From the NCBI RefSeq assembly GCF_021155765.1, contig NC_060112.1, positions 3,100,001 through 3,164,000 of the forward strand: a stretch of DNA of 64,000 nucleotides, written 5' to 3'. This DNA comes from Diprion similis. Taxonomy: Eukaryota; Arthropoda; Insecta; Hymenoptera; Diprionidae. Positions 1-12,947 of the stretch are shown here, one piece after another. Numbering within the stretch: position 1 is the first letter of the stretch; the number at the start of each line of letters is the position of its first letter. The notes under the pieces are model-generated. The model ran no database searches and was not told where the DNA came from. It was given only the letters and a program-made list of their open reading frames with translations. The position numbers and the translations under genes were made by a program.

Positions 1-286
1 TACGCAAGCGTGAAAGAATAAGAGGAAAAAAAAATTCCAACTTTATATCTTGAAAATCACGGTGTTGTGGGTCGATAATTCGATAATATACGCCAGAGAA
101 GAGAAAAAGAAAATACTTGAACGTCACAAATAAAATTAAGTATAGAGGAGGAAGTAAAAGAAGGAAAAACGATGGGGAATAACGGTTTAAAGAGGAAAAA
201 TAAACGGATGGTAGAACGAAGATAATATTTAGACCAATTGCTGCCGCGAATTATGCGATAATTTTTCCTTGTGTCAATTCGTTTGG

Positions 287-290
<4 letters not shown>

Positions 291-317
<27 letters not shown>
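291..317. repeat. Poly-T tract, about 27 nt
   Basis: Uninterrupted T run. Confidence 0.95.
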
Positions 318-320
<3 letters not shown>

Positions 321-1304
321 TCTTTTCTTATTCAGTGAGAAGCAAGATAGAGGGAGAGAGAAAAAGGAAGAGAAGTTGATTAGGAAATTGTTAGGCTCGG
401 GAAATCACGGGAATCAGGAAATTTCTAACATGCAGAATTATTATACGGGAATCGCGTGATATTTTAGAATTTGAAATTTGTTTTATATTGACTGTGAGAA
501 GATCTCTACATTTTTTTTCTCCACTCTCGCGTGCATCGTACGCAGAGAATGCTGAGAAATAGAAATGAGAAAAATTGCGATATGTGGGACGGAGAAAAAT
601 TGATGGATGATTATCAAAGACAAAGGCGATGATGAGAGTGAGGAGAAAAACGTGTAAGATGCGAAATTGTTGCTAATATCCAAAAATAACAAGAATATGT
701 TTAAGAAAAAAGAGTGAACGTTGAGCCCTGGAAAGGTATCTGATATGTACGAGTTATTCTTTATATCTGCACATGTATTTAACTTACACGCGGTAAATTT
801 TTACGGACGCACAAATTACGGGCACACTGGCGCACACGTTTCAATGAAAACGCTAATGTGAAAGAAGAAGACAATGATGATTGAGAATAAGAAAAACTAA
901 TAAATGGAAAGGATAGAAAGAAAACACAATTATTTATAAGATAATTAAATCAAACACACACTTATACATGAAACAAAAAGCGGAGAAAAACAACAAAAAC
1001 AACTACAAATAGTAAAGTAATAAATGAAAAAAAACCGCGGCACAAAATGAATAGCTCAATGGCGTTTGTGGTACAAGAAGATATAAAACAAAAGGGGAAA
1101 AAATAAAAGAGATGATTATATAATTGAAATTGATCACGCGCGTTGTGTATGATGTGAAACACGTATATAATTATAATTATTCACATAAAACTACATATAA
1201 TTACTATAATTACTATTATTATCATTATTATTATTATTATTATTACTATTATTATTACTATTATTATTATTATACAACTATAGTTAACTAAACTGTAATG
1301 CAAC

Positions 1305-1339
1305 GTAACGTGTAACGTGTAACGTGTAACGTGTAACGT
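1305..1339. repeat. 7-bp tandem repeat (unit TAACGTG), about 5 copies
   Basis: Near-perfect 7-mer array directly after an ATT-rich tract at about 1,200-1,275. Confidence 0.9.
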
Positions 1340-1591
1340 AAGAGACCTACCTGTTTTCCTCTGTACTCTATATAATATATACATATATATATATATTACA
1401 ATACAATATGATACAAAAAGAAGGAGAGAAAAGAGAAAAGTTGAAGAAAATTAAAGGATCCATCCAAAATAGATAGAAGAAGAAAGAAAAAAAAAAAAGT
1501 TAAAAACCCGGAGGGGAAAAAGTTGAAGAAAAAAAAAATATGGAAATTACAGCGGTGGAAAAAGAACGAAATCAATTTGGAATTCTTATAC

Positions 1592-1618
1592 AATATATAT
1601 ATATATATATATATATAT
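1592..1618. repeat. AT microsatellite
   Basis: Uninterrupted AT dinucleotide run. Confidence 0.9.
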
Positions 1619-2014
1619 TGATATATAAATATATACATAATATTGAAGAACAAGATTGTTGAAGAGTGAAAAGATAAAAAAAAGTGATGAAGATGAGACG
1701 AAAAAAGTAGAGAATGATGATAATAATGGGAAAAAATAATGTGTATCCCTTACCGCCCCGTCATCTGAAAATCTTATTTTCTCTCCCCCCCCCGTTTGCG
1801 CCCTCTCCTCGTCAACACCGCCATTTTTATATCCCGAAAATTAACGCCCACGCCCAGGTACATGTTCATAAACACTTATACATATAAAAATACGCATACG
1901 CTGTATTATGATAATTTCTTATATTTCTATTTCCTATTTATTTGTATAGTTATTCGTTGTATACTTTATATAGCCATAGGCAGTCCGGAAATTTAACCGA
2001 ACGGATAAAGAATC

Positions 2015-2018
2015 AGAA

Positions 2019-2056
<38 letters not shown>
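2015..2056. repeat. GAAA microsatellite
   Basis: About ten copies of GAAA; a second array of the same unit lies at about 4,373-4,417. Confidence 0.95.
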
Positions 2057-2057
<1 letters not shown>

Positions 2058-3805
2058 GTATCGAATAAAAATTCCGGACTGTCCAAATATGCCAATCAAA
2101 TCCTTGTAACTGAATCAAAGGTGTTATCAATATGATTATATTATTAGTTGAAATTATTCTATTATCTCTTTCTTTATTTAATTGTAAGTAAACGACCTTT
2201 CCTTCGATTTTAATTATTGATTATTATCATTATTAGTTTTATCGTTGCGACTTGTATGCATACACCCCCCCCCCCTCCCCCCGCCCCCGCCCCGCGCGCT
2301 CGTACAAATACAAAATTGAAAAAAAAAAAGCAACAACAAACAGACAAAAAGAAAAAGAAAGAAGACGAAGAAAAGAAACCCGGATACAAATCGGTTTAAA
2401 CTAATGAAGGAATCTCAAACGTTTGTCTTTTGTTGTATAATTTTTTTTTTTTTTTTTTCTCATTTTCTCAACGTTTATATAATTCGCATCGTATAGGGGG
2501 TCAAATTATTAATAAATGTTTTCAATAAAACTTCATTATTATTACTATTAATATTATTATTATTAATATACGCATATATTATCATGTATGTATAGGTATT
2601 ATTGTGTATACACGTATGAATAGGAGATCGAAGACGAAATGAATGTGTGTGCTTTGTCGGAAGATTCTTTTTGTCCGTTTTTTTTCCTCATCTTTCCGTT
2701 TTTGTCTTTCGAATCGTTACCGTATATAGATTTATACACACACAAAAAACTAAAACGCTTAAATTGATTGAAGAACAAAACAAATAAAATGAATTATAAA
2801 TATCCCAATACCCTAAATACATATATATATATGTATACCTACATATTTAATATACATCATACAGACGAATATTGTGTATAATCTCTAGACGAATAATAAT
2901 AATAATAATAATAATAACAACAACAACAACAATGGTAGTAATGGAAATGTAACGAGTAAATTTTTATTTTGTAGTTGTTTGCAAAAATTGTCATCATCTT
3001 AGTCATTGTCATTGTTTTAAAATTATTATTATTCTTTTTATTATTATTATCGTTACTATTCTGAGATTCTTCTGTTTTAACTCATCGTTTCGAAATAGGA
3101 CCCATTAATCCAAAACGTGTTTTTAACGAATCTTGGGTTTTGAACGGTTGTTAGAAGAAGCGGAAATAAGAAAAAAAAAAATCAATTGAAAATACTAACG
3201 AAAACAACAAAACAACCGAACGTACCAAGAATTTGGCAGAGAAGAAATTGTGAAGCTGGGAAAAAGTTGACGGAAAAAAAGGGAAAAGAAAAATAGCATT
3301 ATTTCTAATCTGTAATTATTGATGACGGAGGCGTTTGATAGCAAAAGAGCAACAACAAATTGCGAACAAAAAAAATAAAATAAAATAAGTAAAAGAAAAA
3401 TATGACTAAAATGAAATTGATGCAACAATGATGCGGCGAGAAAAAAGAAAAAGAAAAAAAATTCACGAACGATGGTGAAGTAAAGACGAAAGAAGGGGTG
3501 GAAAATTAGTAAGTTAGGGGGAAAAATAATAATTTCATCCAAAAATAACGCAAACCGATTCAATTCTTATACAGAACAATGTGTGTGCGCGCGTTAGTGT
3601 TCAAGATCAGTACTGATTCTTCGATATTAAACACCAGTAATCGCATATTTTGATGTTTCTCGATCTTGCCTGCGGCATGTATGTATAATAACGACAGGCT
3701 CGTCGTTTTCCGTATTTTTTTTTTCAACTTTTATCGAGCTCAAATGATACGTTGAAAGGTGGTAATACTAGTGCGATAATAATGGTGATGACGATGATGA
3801 TGATG

Positions 3806-3843
<38 letters not shown>
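3806..3843. repeat. AAT microsatellite
   Basis: About 12 AAT copies, preceded by a short GAT run. Confidence 0.95.
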
Positions 3844-3844
<1 letters not shown>

Positions 3845-4372
3845 GTAACGATAAAGAACATTTTCAACAACAACGTGTAAGTGTATTCACTTGAAAGATA
3901 TAACTTGTCAGTAATGTATCAATATAACTTTTATAGGGAAGAAATTTTAACTGCGTAAAGGAAAAAAAACAACGTAAGAAACGTTGAGGAGTAGTGATGA
4001 AAATTTTTGGAATTGCTCAGATTTCTTGAGAATTTTTACTATCGTTATTATAATTATTGTTATTATTGTTGAAGGTAAAATTTTTCTTAATTTCTCTTTA
4101 ACTCTTGCATAATTTCTAATCAAACTTAAATTGCGAATTGCAATGAAGAAAAACGAAATTACCTCTTGAAAGAAGAAGAAGAAAAAAAAAAATTCGATGC
4201 TTTATAATAAACTTTATATATAATATTGAAATGTAATGTTAATCGATCGTTTGAAAAATTTTAAATCAGCTAAATTCAGCATCAGATTAAATTTAATTTG
4301 TCTATTCTTTTTTTCTCTCTTCTATTTTCATTTCTTTTCAAATTTAGTCGTCCTGTTGTCTAACCATTTCAG

Positions 4373-4376
4373 GTGA

Positions 4377-4416
<40 letters not shown>

Positions 4417-4417
4417 A
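4373..4417. repeat. GAAA microsatellite
   Basis: About eleven GAAA copies on the plus strand, ending in a short A run. Confidence 0.95.
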
Positions 4418-4700
4418 AAAAATAAAACCATTTCATTCGTAATTTAGAAAAGTTATCATCATTATTGTACTACGTGAATAAATAAATACATACATACGTT
4501 AGAATATCTCATGCATATATACAATACGTGCACACACATAATTAATGAAAATAACAATTCGTTCACTTACTGATTAACAAATAAAGAAATGAAAAAAAAA
4601 AAAAAAAAAAACAATTCGAATTATCTCTCTAGTCATACGTCTCTAGTCGTATACGTACGTGTATGATAATATATTTATCGTGTTGAAATAAGAAGTACAG

Positions 4701-4702
<2 letters not shown>

Positions 4703-4742
<40 letters not shown>
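4703..4742. repeat. Poly-A tract, 40 nt
   Basis: Uninterrupted A run; no recognisable retroposed body upstream of it. Confidence 0.95.
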
Positions 4743-4745
<3 letters not shown>

Positions 4746-7289
4746 GAAGAAAAGAAGAGGAAACTTTATGATTAATAGAAATTAGCGTTAATTAGTTAGT
4801 ATATACAATCATTATCATTATAGAATTAATTCATCGTTTTTTTTACCCAACAAATCGTCACCAATGAAGATGACCGCAGGAACATTTTTTCTAATCTACT
4901 TTATATCGAGAAAAAACTGCCTAAACGAGAAAAAAAAAAACAAACAAACAAAAAATAAATACGCGGAAAATTAAAAATACTTTTACCGACAGCTGTAAGT
5001 ATTTAGTGAAATTAAATAGAGAAGAACGCAAAGTATAGAAGTTAAGTGAAACGAAAAAAAGTGGTTAGAAAAAGAAAAAGAAAGAAAAATTTCTATTCCC
5101 ATTAATCACAATCGTCATTTTTTACTTATCCAATTTGTCGTTGTTCTTTTATCAGTTAGCCGGTATGAAAAAAGGATCGAAAGTACAGCAAAATCTCTGA
5201 ATATTTTCAATAGCGTTATTAATATCATTAATATTTTCGTTTTCACACCTTCATCGTCTGGTACTAACGTGGACCTTGAATTTCTTTCAATTCGATTTGA
5301 TCCTGCGAGAAATTAGGTATATCCTATACGATATAATTACATATATACACCGCATTTGCATAATGTATAATTAATTATATGCTGCAGTCTCGTATCTATA
5401 TCTTATACATACATATATATATATATAAACATAACATCATAAAATTACTACTATTATTATTGTTATGCGTACGCTATACTATAAACATTATAGATATCCA
5501 GATGAAATAGATAAATAAGCATAAATGACGCGTTTACCCATCATTAAATTATTATTATTATCATTGTTAATATTATACGTGTATTATGATTATTATTATT
5601 ATTATACATTCATTGTTATACACATATTTATACAGCATAATAATAACTATTTATAAACTGGTATAATATAAATATATGATGGGTCCTATTTCAATCAAAA
5701 GGATGACGTATAAGTGCTGTAATTATTTGAAGGAACGGGAAACGGGAGCATAAAGAATGTTATACATGTAATATCAGTAACAATAATTTCGGGTTTTCTA
5801 CGCTTGTTGTTATTTTTATTATTATAAATTGTAACGTCGCTGTCACGATCGTTATCATTTTTTTTTTGTAATCCGAGGAGTCGCGGAATTCAAGTCACGG
5901 ATTTGCGCCTGTCATACGGGCTGATGTGGAAATTATCTTTACTACTATTTTTATTGTTATTATTATTATTATTATTATTCCTCCATCTAAGCTCACGGCT
6001 ACAGAGAGATTCTATCAGGGATTAAACGTGTGTGTATGTGTGTGTATGTGTATTCGTGAGGCGAAAGGGAGAAAAGAAGAAACGATTAGAAATATGAGAA
6101 GTTTTTTTAGTTTTTTTTTCTGTCATTTTAATTCTGGCTAATTTGGAAAAAAAAAAAAAAGAAAAATTCTTCTCTCGCATAACATCATTTTGTTACAATA
6201 TGTCCAAATGTTTCGTTTTCCATTCATTTAGGCGATTCGTTCAAATTAAATAAAAAAAGGTATACATATGCTGTAGATTAAGCGTGTAATACAGTATATT
6301 ATACGTGTCATGTATACATGAGATGATGCAGTATGTGACAAGGAAGAGGATAGGATAGATAAGAAGACGATGGTGAAATAGAATGAAAAAAACAAAATCG
6401 CCCGGGAGGGGGCATTTGCAAAACTTCCTTTCGAATGAAAATTTTTTTAACAAAAATATAATGTGAACAATGATCAAAATAAAAAAATAAGACAAAAAAA
6501 AACAACACAAACTATAATAATATTAATAACAATAATAATGGTGATAATGATATTTTAAATATTGATATTCTCGCGGTAATGATAATATTGTTAATTGATT
6601 ACGAGAGGAGAGTAAAACACACCGAAAAGAAATAAAAGAAAGGTACAAAAAAATAAAAATAATGACGCGTTACTTGTAAAACGTTGCTGCAGTGGGGCCG
6701 TAATTTTTTCGTATAAGGAATACGAAAGGAATATATTTATTGAAAGAAAATCCTTTCTTAAATAACGGCGAGATAGACATTTTTTATCACCTGCAATTAT
6801 TAGTTAATGGGTGATGTTCACCGATTCTCTGATCAGCAATCGTGAGCGTGGCTCGATTACATGTACATACTTTGAGGTATATGTAATAACGATATAAATA
6901 AACAATAAATGTTGCAACAAAGAAAAAAGCAAAAAGATAGAAAAATGTTTCTCATGTTGCAGATAATATTGGTAACGAAAATTGGAGAGATGTCTTTCTA
7001 CGTTTTCTTTTATTTTTCTTTTTTTTTTCCCCCCCCCCCCCCTTCACATCGGTAACCATAATTTATGAACTCTACTCCATATACCTTGATACATACATAC
7101 ATGAATATACGTATAATATATAGATTCGTCGTGCAATTTGAAACTGTTGAAGTATATTGGGACATATGAGTACATATATATATATATATATATATACATA
7201 AACACGCACACACACACACACCCATGTACGTGTATGAAATTGAAAAATAATAAATTGTGTGATCGGTATAAGAAACAATATTGCACTGC

Positions 7290-7334
<45 letters not shown>
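7290..7334. repeat. AAT microsatellite
   Basis: About 15 copies. AT (about 7,168-7,195) and CA (about 7,208-7,222) tracts lie just upstream, giving a compound cluster. Confidence 0.95.
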
Positions 7335-7336
<2 letters not shown>

Positions 7337-7851
7337 TAATGGTAATAATAATACATATTGTTTGTATACATGAATGTATAAGTATGACGATACGCCAATG
7401 CTACACATACATTCGTTACACTACATGTATATTATGTTTGTAACTTTTTATTATATATGTAGTAAGAAGAGTCAGAAGTGAAAATTAAATTAACAATCAC
7501 GTCGCCGCCGTATACAGGATGAAGAATTTGAAAAAAAAGGGGGGGGGGGGGATCCGAAAAGAGAATAGAAAAGGAAAGAAGAAGAAACGAGTGGATTATA
7601 CAATTGATTAAAAATTCATCTTAATACATTATACAATAATCAGAATACTAATACGGTTTAATTATATGTATATGAAATTAGGCTATAGAAATACCTACGT
7701 ATAATAATCATTATTGTATACTGTATAACGTGATCGTGCGAATTATTATTTTACGCCTGCATTGGGACGTACAATTTATGTATATTATAATATTAATATT
7801 ACATACTGCATACAGCTGTAGAGGATTTAAAATAATATACGTTAAATACTA

Positions 7852-7930
7852 TAATAATAATAACAACAACAACAACAACAACAACAACAATAATAACAGC
7901 AACAACAATAATAATAAAAATAATAATGAT
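7852..7930. repeat. Compound AAT/AAC microsatellite
   Basis: Mixed AAT and AAC units with single-base interruptions. Confidence 0.9.
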
Positions 7931-8249
7931 AATTTAAATTACTATACTTATATGTACAACTAATTTACTCCCCTCCCCTCTTCCTCCGCGCTCCGCCGTC
8001 TTACGGATGCGAGTATATATATAAAAGAAATCGCGCATCGCTTAACGGTGGCCGAGTCTATGTGTAATAATAATAATAATAATAATGATAATAATAATAA
8101 TAATGCTATTGATAATATGGGTTGTTTATAACAATAATAAGATTAAGGCAAATAAAATAATAATACAATTGAAAAATTCGTTCCAAGAACGATATTATTA
8201 TACCTATATTTATACCACTAAACTACTATACATTTATAACATATATAGA

Positions 8250-8280
8250 TACATATATATATATATATATATATATATCT
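8250..8280. repeat. AT microsatellite
   Basis: AT run; GT-rich tracts follow at about 8,360-8,400. Confidence 0.9.
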
Positions 8281-9243
8281 GTCTGTATACGCATACTGCT
8301 ATATGTATGTACGCGATGCACTGTTTTTTTTCGTCAAAAACCCTTCATCTTCGATCGGATGTGTGTGCGTGCGTGCGTGCAAGCGTGTGTGTGTGTGTGT
8401 CTATATATATTGTGTATGTATGTATGTACGCAAACATAAGTATATGCATAGACACACACGTAGGTAGTTATATGTGTTTCGCATATACATATGACCTATA
8501 ATCACGTCAATTCTCGGAGTTGACGGAAAAAGAAAAATAAAGTTTAAATAATAGATGTATGCATAATTTATAAGTATGTGTATGCACACCCAATATGTTA
8601 AGTATACCTGCATTCATATATATATATATATATTTATATGTACAACGTATAATATACTGATATACAGAGGGCTCAGGGCTCGGCCACTCCCTACGTAATA
8701 TATTCAGGCTTTGATTCTCTTTCTCATGTGCACAGCGAGGGAACTGCGGGGAATCTATAATTTATTTAATAAATGCTGCGCGGATTGATGGTATACAAAC
8801 TATTATTATATGTGAAAAGTGGCGGGGGAAAAAAAAAAAAAAAAGAAAGAAAGAAAAAACTGCTGGCATTAAGTAAATATAATAAACAGAGAAAAGGAGA
8901 AAAAAATGACAAAAAAAAAAAATGACAAAAAAGGAAAAAAAAAAGACTATGAGTAAATAAATAAAAAATTAAAATGAAACAAACAAATCTATACACAACA
9001 TTAATATATCTCTAGTATTTATTATTATTATATGTAGTAATTAGCATATTATTGTTATTGTATACGTACGTACATAAAAACTATCGATCGTGTGTATTAA
9101 ATCTTATCATATCGTATATCAATTATAGATACATACGTACAAATATATTATGTATTATACACATATACGAGCAACGATCGAGAATATTTATTATCGATTG
9201 TTGAACATCGCGAATCGACACTTTTGTCATATGACGATGTTAC

Positions 9244-9244
<1 letters not shown>

Positions 9245-9340
<96 letters not shown>

Positions 9341-9348
9341 CATTATCA

Positions 9349-9393
<45 letters not shown>
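9245..9393. repeat. Long ATT trinucleotide array, about 149 bp
   Basis: Roughly 49 ATT units with a few ATC interruptions near 9,340-9,352. It is the longest microsatellite in the window and produces a spurious poly-isoleucine frame. Confidence 0.97.
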
Positions 9394-9568
9394 GGTGTAA
9401 TTTTGCGCTCGATCATGATTAAATTTCCTATAATAGATGATAACTTGATATCGCTATTATTACTATTACGTTATTAATTACTTTAAATTTGTCGCGAACG
9501 AACGTTGCAGGTCACAAAACTTCCCGACAATTGAATCAGCATGCTCGTGAAACGTGCATGTATGTATA

Positions 9569-9572
<4 letters not shown>

Positions 9573-9624
<52 letters not shown>

Positions 9625-9630
9625 ATATAT
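9573..9630. repeat. AT microsatellite, about 58 bp
   Basis: AT run with one interruption near its end. Confidence 0.95.
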
Positions 9631-10049
9631 GTTTGTACATCCGTATCATTAATAATAATAGTAATAACAATGATAAAGATGATAATAACAGCACAAGAAA
9701 GGTCGATGCACAACGCTAATCACGTAAAGCCATAATATAAATTAATAAGTATTACGCGTATGATAAAAATTTATGAAGAATCAAGAGATCGAGAAAACAC
9801 ATACGTATGGGCACATATGTATCTATACCAATGTATAATGTAGAGATACCAAATTTATAAAATCTTATAATATACATATTATATGTATTATCTTAAAGAG
9901 GTGAATGAAGAAACAAGGAAGTGAAAGAAGAACGGGATTGTTATTATTATTATTACCATCATCGTATCGTCATCGGATGATCGCGCGCCTAATGATATAG
10001 AGGACGTATGCGCCGTTACACGACATTTTACCTTTTACCTTTTTAAAGG

Positions 10050-10650
10050 TAGAATGGTAATTTTTTTTCCCCTCTCTTTGTACCTTCTTACGTGAAAAAC
10101 ATTAAAATGTTTTTCAAAAGGCTGAAGTTGAAAAATAAATGAATTAACGGTAAAAGGTTGCAAGTACCGTCGGTTATGCCTTTTTATCGCGAACTTTATA
10201 AAAAATAATCACGTTCGCTGATGGTTTAAGGTTGCATGCGCCCACATACGACCTTATACTACGTGTAATAATAGAAGGGCAGTATATAATTTTTTTTTCA
10301 TCACAAGAATAATATTGGTAATTAACTGTAGAAAGTCGTAAGTACCGGTAGTTACACCATTTCAGTGTTAACCGTACAATAAAAATATCATTCAAACTAA
10401 AGGTATACAAGGTCGTATCTTTTTCTTTCAAATCACGAAATAATTTTCGGTACGCAAAGATACATCAATTTCATGAAATAATTTTAGAATTCCGACCAAA
10501 ATCGAGAAATCTTTACTTTTTAGAGGTTTTTAAAGTCGAAACGTTCCTGTGCACCGTGGAAAGCGTTTATTTAATTTATTTTCCAATACTTTTTACCACT
10601 CTTTAGTTTTCCATTTCCTAGATTATACCCTGCTAGACGGATCGTTCTAT
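10050..10650. other. Non-coding, weak diverged direct repeats
   Basis: No gene seen. Two diverged copies of a segment containing AAGTACCG occur at about 10,159-10,200 and 10,331-10,372. A short palindrome lies at about 10,096-10,117. Confidence 0.4.
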
Positions 10651-10860
10651 TTTGCTCTCACTCTCTAAGACGCGTCGTAGTTCTCAGCATCCGTCTAAAT
10701 TCGGTTATCGATCTTCATCAACTCTCGGTCTTCGAGTATATAAGGGAGCTCTCTTCTGGATCGAACCTCCAGTTGTCGATCAGCTTTCAGCAAAACTATT
10801 ACGGACCAACGTTCAGCTAAATATAGCTAAATAGCTAAATTAGGAATTTCTCCATCGGGA
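10650..10860 (+). mobile_element. Orphan TATA promoter resembling an insect LTR-retrotransposon LTR
   Basis: TATATAAG (about 10,737-10,744) is followed about 30 bp later by an initiator-like TCCAGTTG and then AGCTTTCAGC. The sequence between them is CT- and GA-rich. This arrangement is typical of insect Gypsy or BEL/Pao LTR promoter ends. No retroelement coding sequence or matching second LTR was seen nearby, so a solo or broken LTR is the best guess. A promoter for an unannotated transcript is the alternative. Confidence 0.4.
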
Positions 10861-11606
10861 TGCTATCTTCTTTCAATCGGTTCATATAGTCTTATATTGG
10901 GTACAGTATGTACATAAGGTTTCATTTTGCATTCAATGATTATCGCAAAGTGAATAATACAAATACTCTAATGAGTATTTAGAGACAACTTACCCTGCCA
11001 CATCACCGGTAGATCAACTTACTAAAAGTTATTTATTCTCTCTTAATTCAGCATTACATTTCATAAACTTACTTCTCAACAGTGTCTGCAGCTAATCCTG
11101 ACTCCAATCACTAAAACCAGATCTTCGTGCTACTTTAAACAGTTGGCAAAGAAAAAAAATATATATATACGTCCGTTACGACCTTATACAGTTACGTTCA
11201 ATATAATTTTTTAAAAGATCTACTTTAAATCGATAGATCTTTATGTTTCATTTTTGAGTTTTAGCGTCATTTACGAGAATATACCATTTATAAATGTAAT
11301 GATTAAAAATATATTTTTGGTGCCGAAAACGCGCATCTGCCAAACATAAAGCTTTTCACTTTTATTGATTGTTTCACTTAGTTTTAGGATAAACATGCGT
11401 TTTGAGTGCTTTTGTAGTGAAAAAAATAATTATACGACCCTTTACCATGAAATTCTCCTTTTTGACGCATACGTCCATGTACCATTATACACACGATATA
11501 TTTATGGTCGGGGTGTGGGCGTGTATATCAAAAACCTAACAAAAACAGACTTAAATCAAAGGGTATGAAAATTACAGGCACATTGATACCACAAAATGAC
11601 GTAATG

Positions 11607-11640
<34 letters not shown>

Positions 11641-11735
11641 CAGTAATGAAATTAATTTTGTAAATGTGAGTCTGTCTACATAATAGGTATAATATGTATA
11701 ATATCGTACACGACGTCCTGAATTTTACCTTCGCT
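10861..11735. other. Non-coding, no feature recognised
   Basis: AT-rich sequence with an AAT microsatellite at about 11,608-11,635. No plausible coding frame. Confidence 0.5.
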
Positions 11736-11921
11736 AGAGTTTTTCTAACAGCGAAAACGATCCGTGCGCCTGATTCAGCAACCGGACTTACAGCTCACGT
11801 TCAGGTATCGTTTGTTTTGACAACGTTTGGTATACGGGATACGATGCTCAACTTGAACATGAGCTGTAAGTCGGGTTCCCTGAATCAGGCGCAGGAATCG
11901 TTTTGCTGTTATAAAAACTCA
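11736..11921. repeat. Foldback element with arms of about 70 bp
   Basis: The left arm (about 11,736-11,806) and the reverse complement of the right arm (about 11,850-11,921) share GCGCCTGATTCAG, GACTTACAGCTCA and AAAACGAT with a few mismatches. Structure suggests a MITE; no superfamily was recognised. Confidence 0.8.
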
Positions 11922-12947
11922 CGGTATAGGTGTATAACGGAACTCATTTCGATAACAATAAAAAAGAGAATGAAAGAGATTGAAAAAAAATTTTTTTTCA
12001 AATACATTAAATACGGGAAAAAATGTTACGATCCTTGATTGCTTGAAAAATTCTTGAAACGAATGGTACACGTTCATTTTGCTTGGTTCGTTTTCTTTCT
12101 TCATCGTCGTGAAATGACATATTGAAAGAAAAATTAAAATGACAGATTTAACAAACAACAAGTGGAACGAAGTACTTAGGGTATGTAATGCATAACTTCA
12201 TGTATCTATGTACGACGCACGTACTTCTTCGGCCTTTTACATTATTCGTCTATATGTACGTAAAAATTTTTAGCGGCAGTTCAGTGGAAATTTTATCTTT
12301 CCCAAACTGCTGTGACATTTACAGCTCGCTGTAAAATCCAATCTTACATGCTAGATAAAAAGTTGAGAGTGCGGGGAGGTATGAAAAATGGTGTATACTG
12401 ATATAGTGTTTGCAATCGTTAGTTTAATAAATAGCTCATTCATGTGATGAATAATTATTACACTCAAGTAAATTGTAGCCTTTTGAAAAATTACTAGCAA
12501 GAAAAAAAAAATAACATACAAACAAACAAACAAGAGTAAAAACAACAAATTAATATTAGAACACTTGTCTCTGACCAATGATATACATACAATTATAAAT
12601 TTATAAAAATCGATGATGAAAAAAAATAGGAAACTTAAACATAATAACGCAGAGTACAACGTTTAATTATAGCAATTCTCTTGTTGGGATGTCATTTGAA
12701 TTGTCTCCCCGTGCAGCTGTCGTGAAAAGCACCCGATTAATGCAATTAATTTCTAATTCATCTCATCAGTTAATCGATTCATTATCTTTCCTGTATAGGA
12801 CGCGGGGATAACTTCGGCCTGTCTTCATTTACTCGCACCATCCTACGTCATACACACGTCTGCATTATTACAGGGTTGTTTTTGTATTGCAAAGTATCGA
12901 TGCGTTCGAATGCTCGCCAAAGTAGGTCCGTGCCGATCCTGGGATTA
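11922..12947. other. 3' flank of DNAAF1, non-coding
   Basis: Immediately downstream of the minus-strand DNAAF1 stop. It should include the DNAAF1 3'UTR; a minus-strand ATTAAA occurs at about 12,662-12,667. Otherwise AT-rich sequence without a gene. Confidence 0.4.

Larger units (their letters stand above)
1..10050. other. Microsatellite-dense AT-rich stretch, no gene seen
   Basis: Every long open frame here is translated simple repeat (poly-Ile, poly-Tyr or poly-Asn) or low-complexity AT-rich sequence. The stretch holds dozens of AAT/ATT, AT, GAAA, CA and homopolymer tracts, separated by AT-rich sequence with several AATAAA-like hexamers. I saw no foldback elements in the first 10 kb, unlike the following 20 kb. 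It could be intergenic DNA, a large intron, or the long 3'UTR of a gene outside the window; the sequence alone does not decide. Confidence 0.6.

Noticed and set aside
9150-9422. Poly-isoleucine open frame
   Set aside because: Translated ATT microsatellite.
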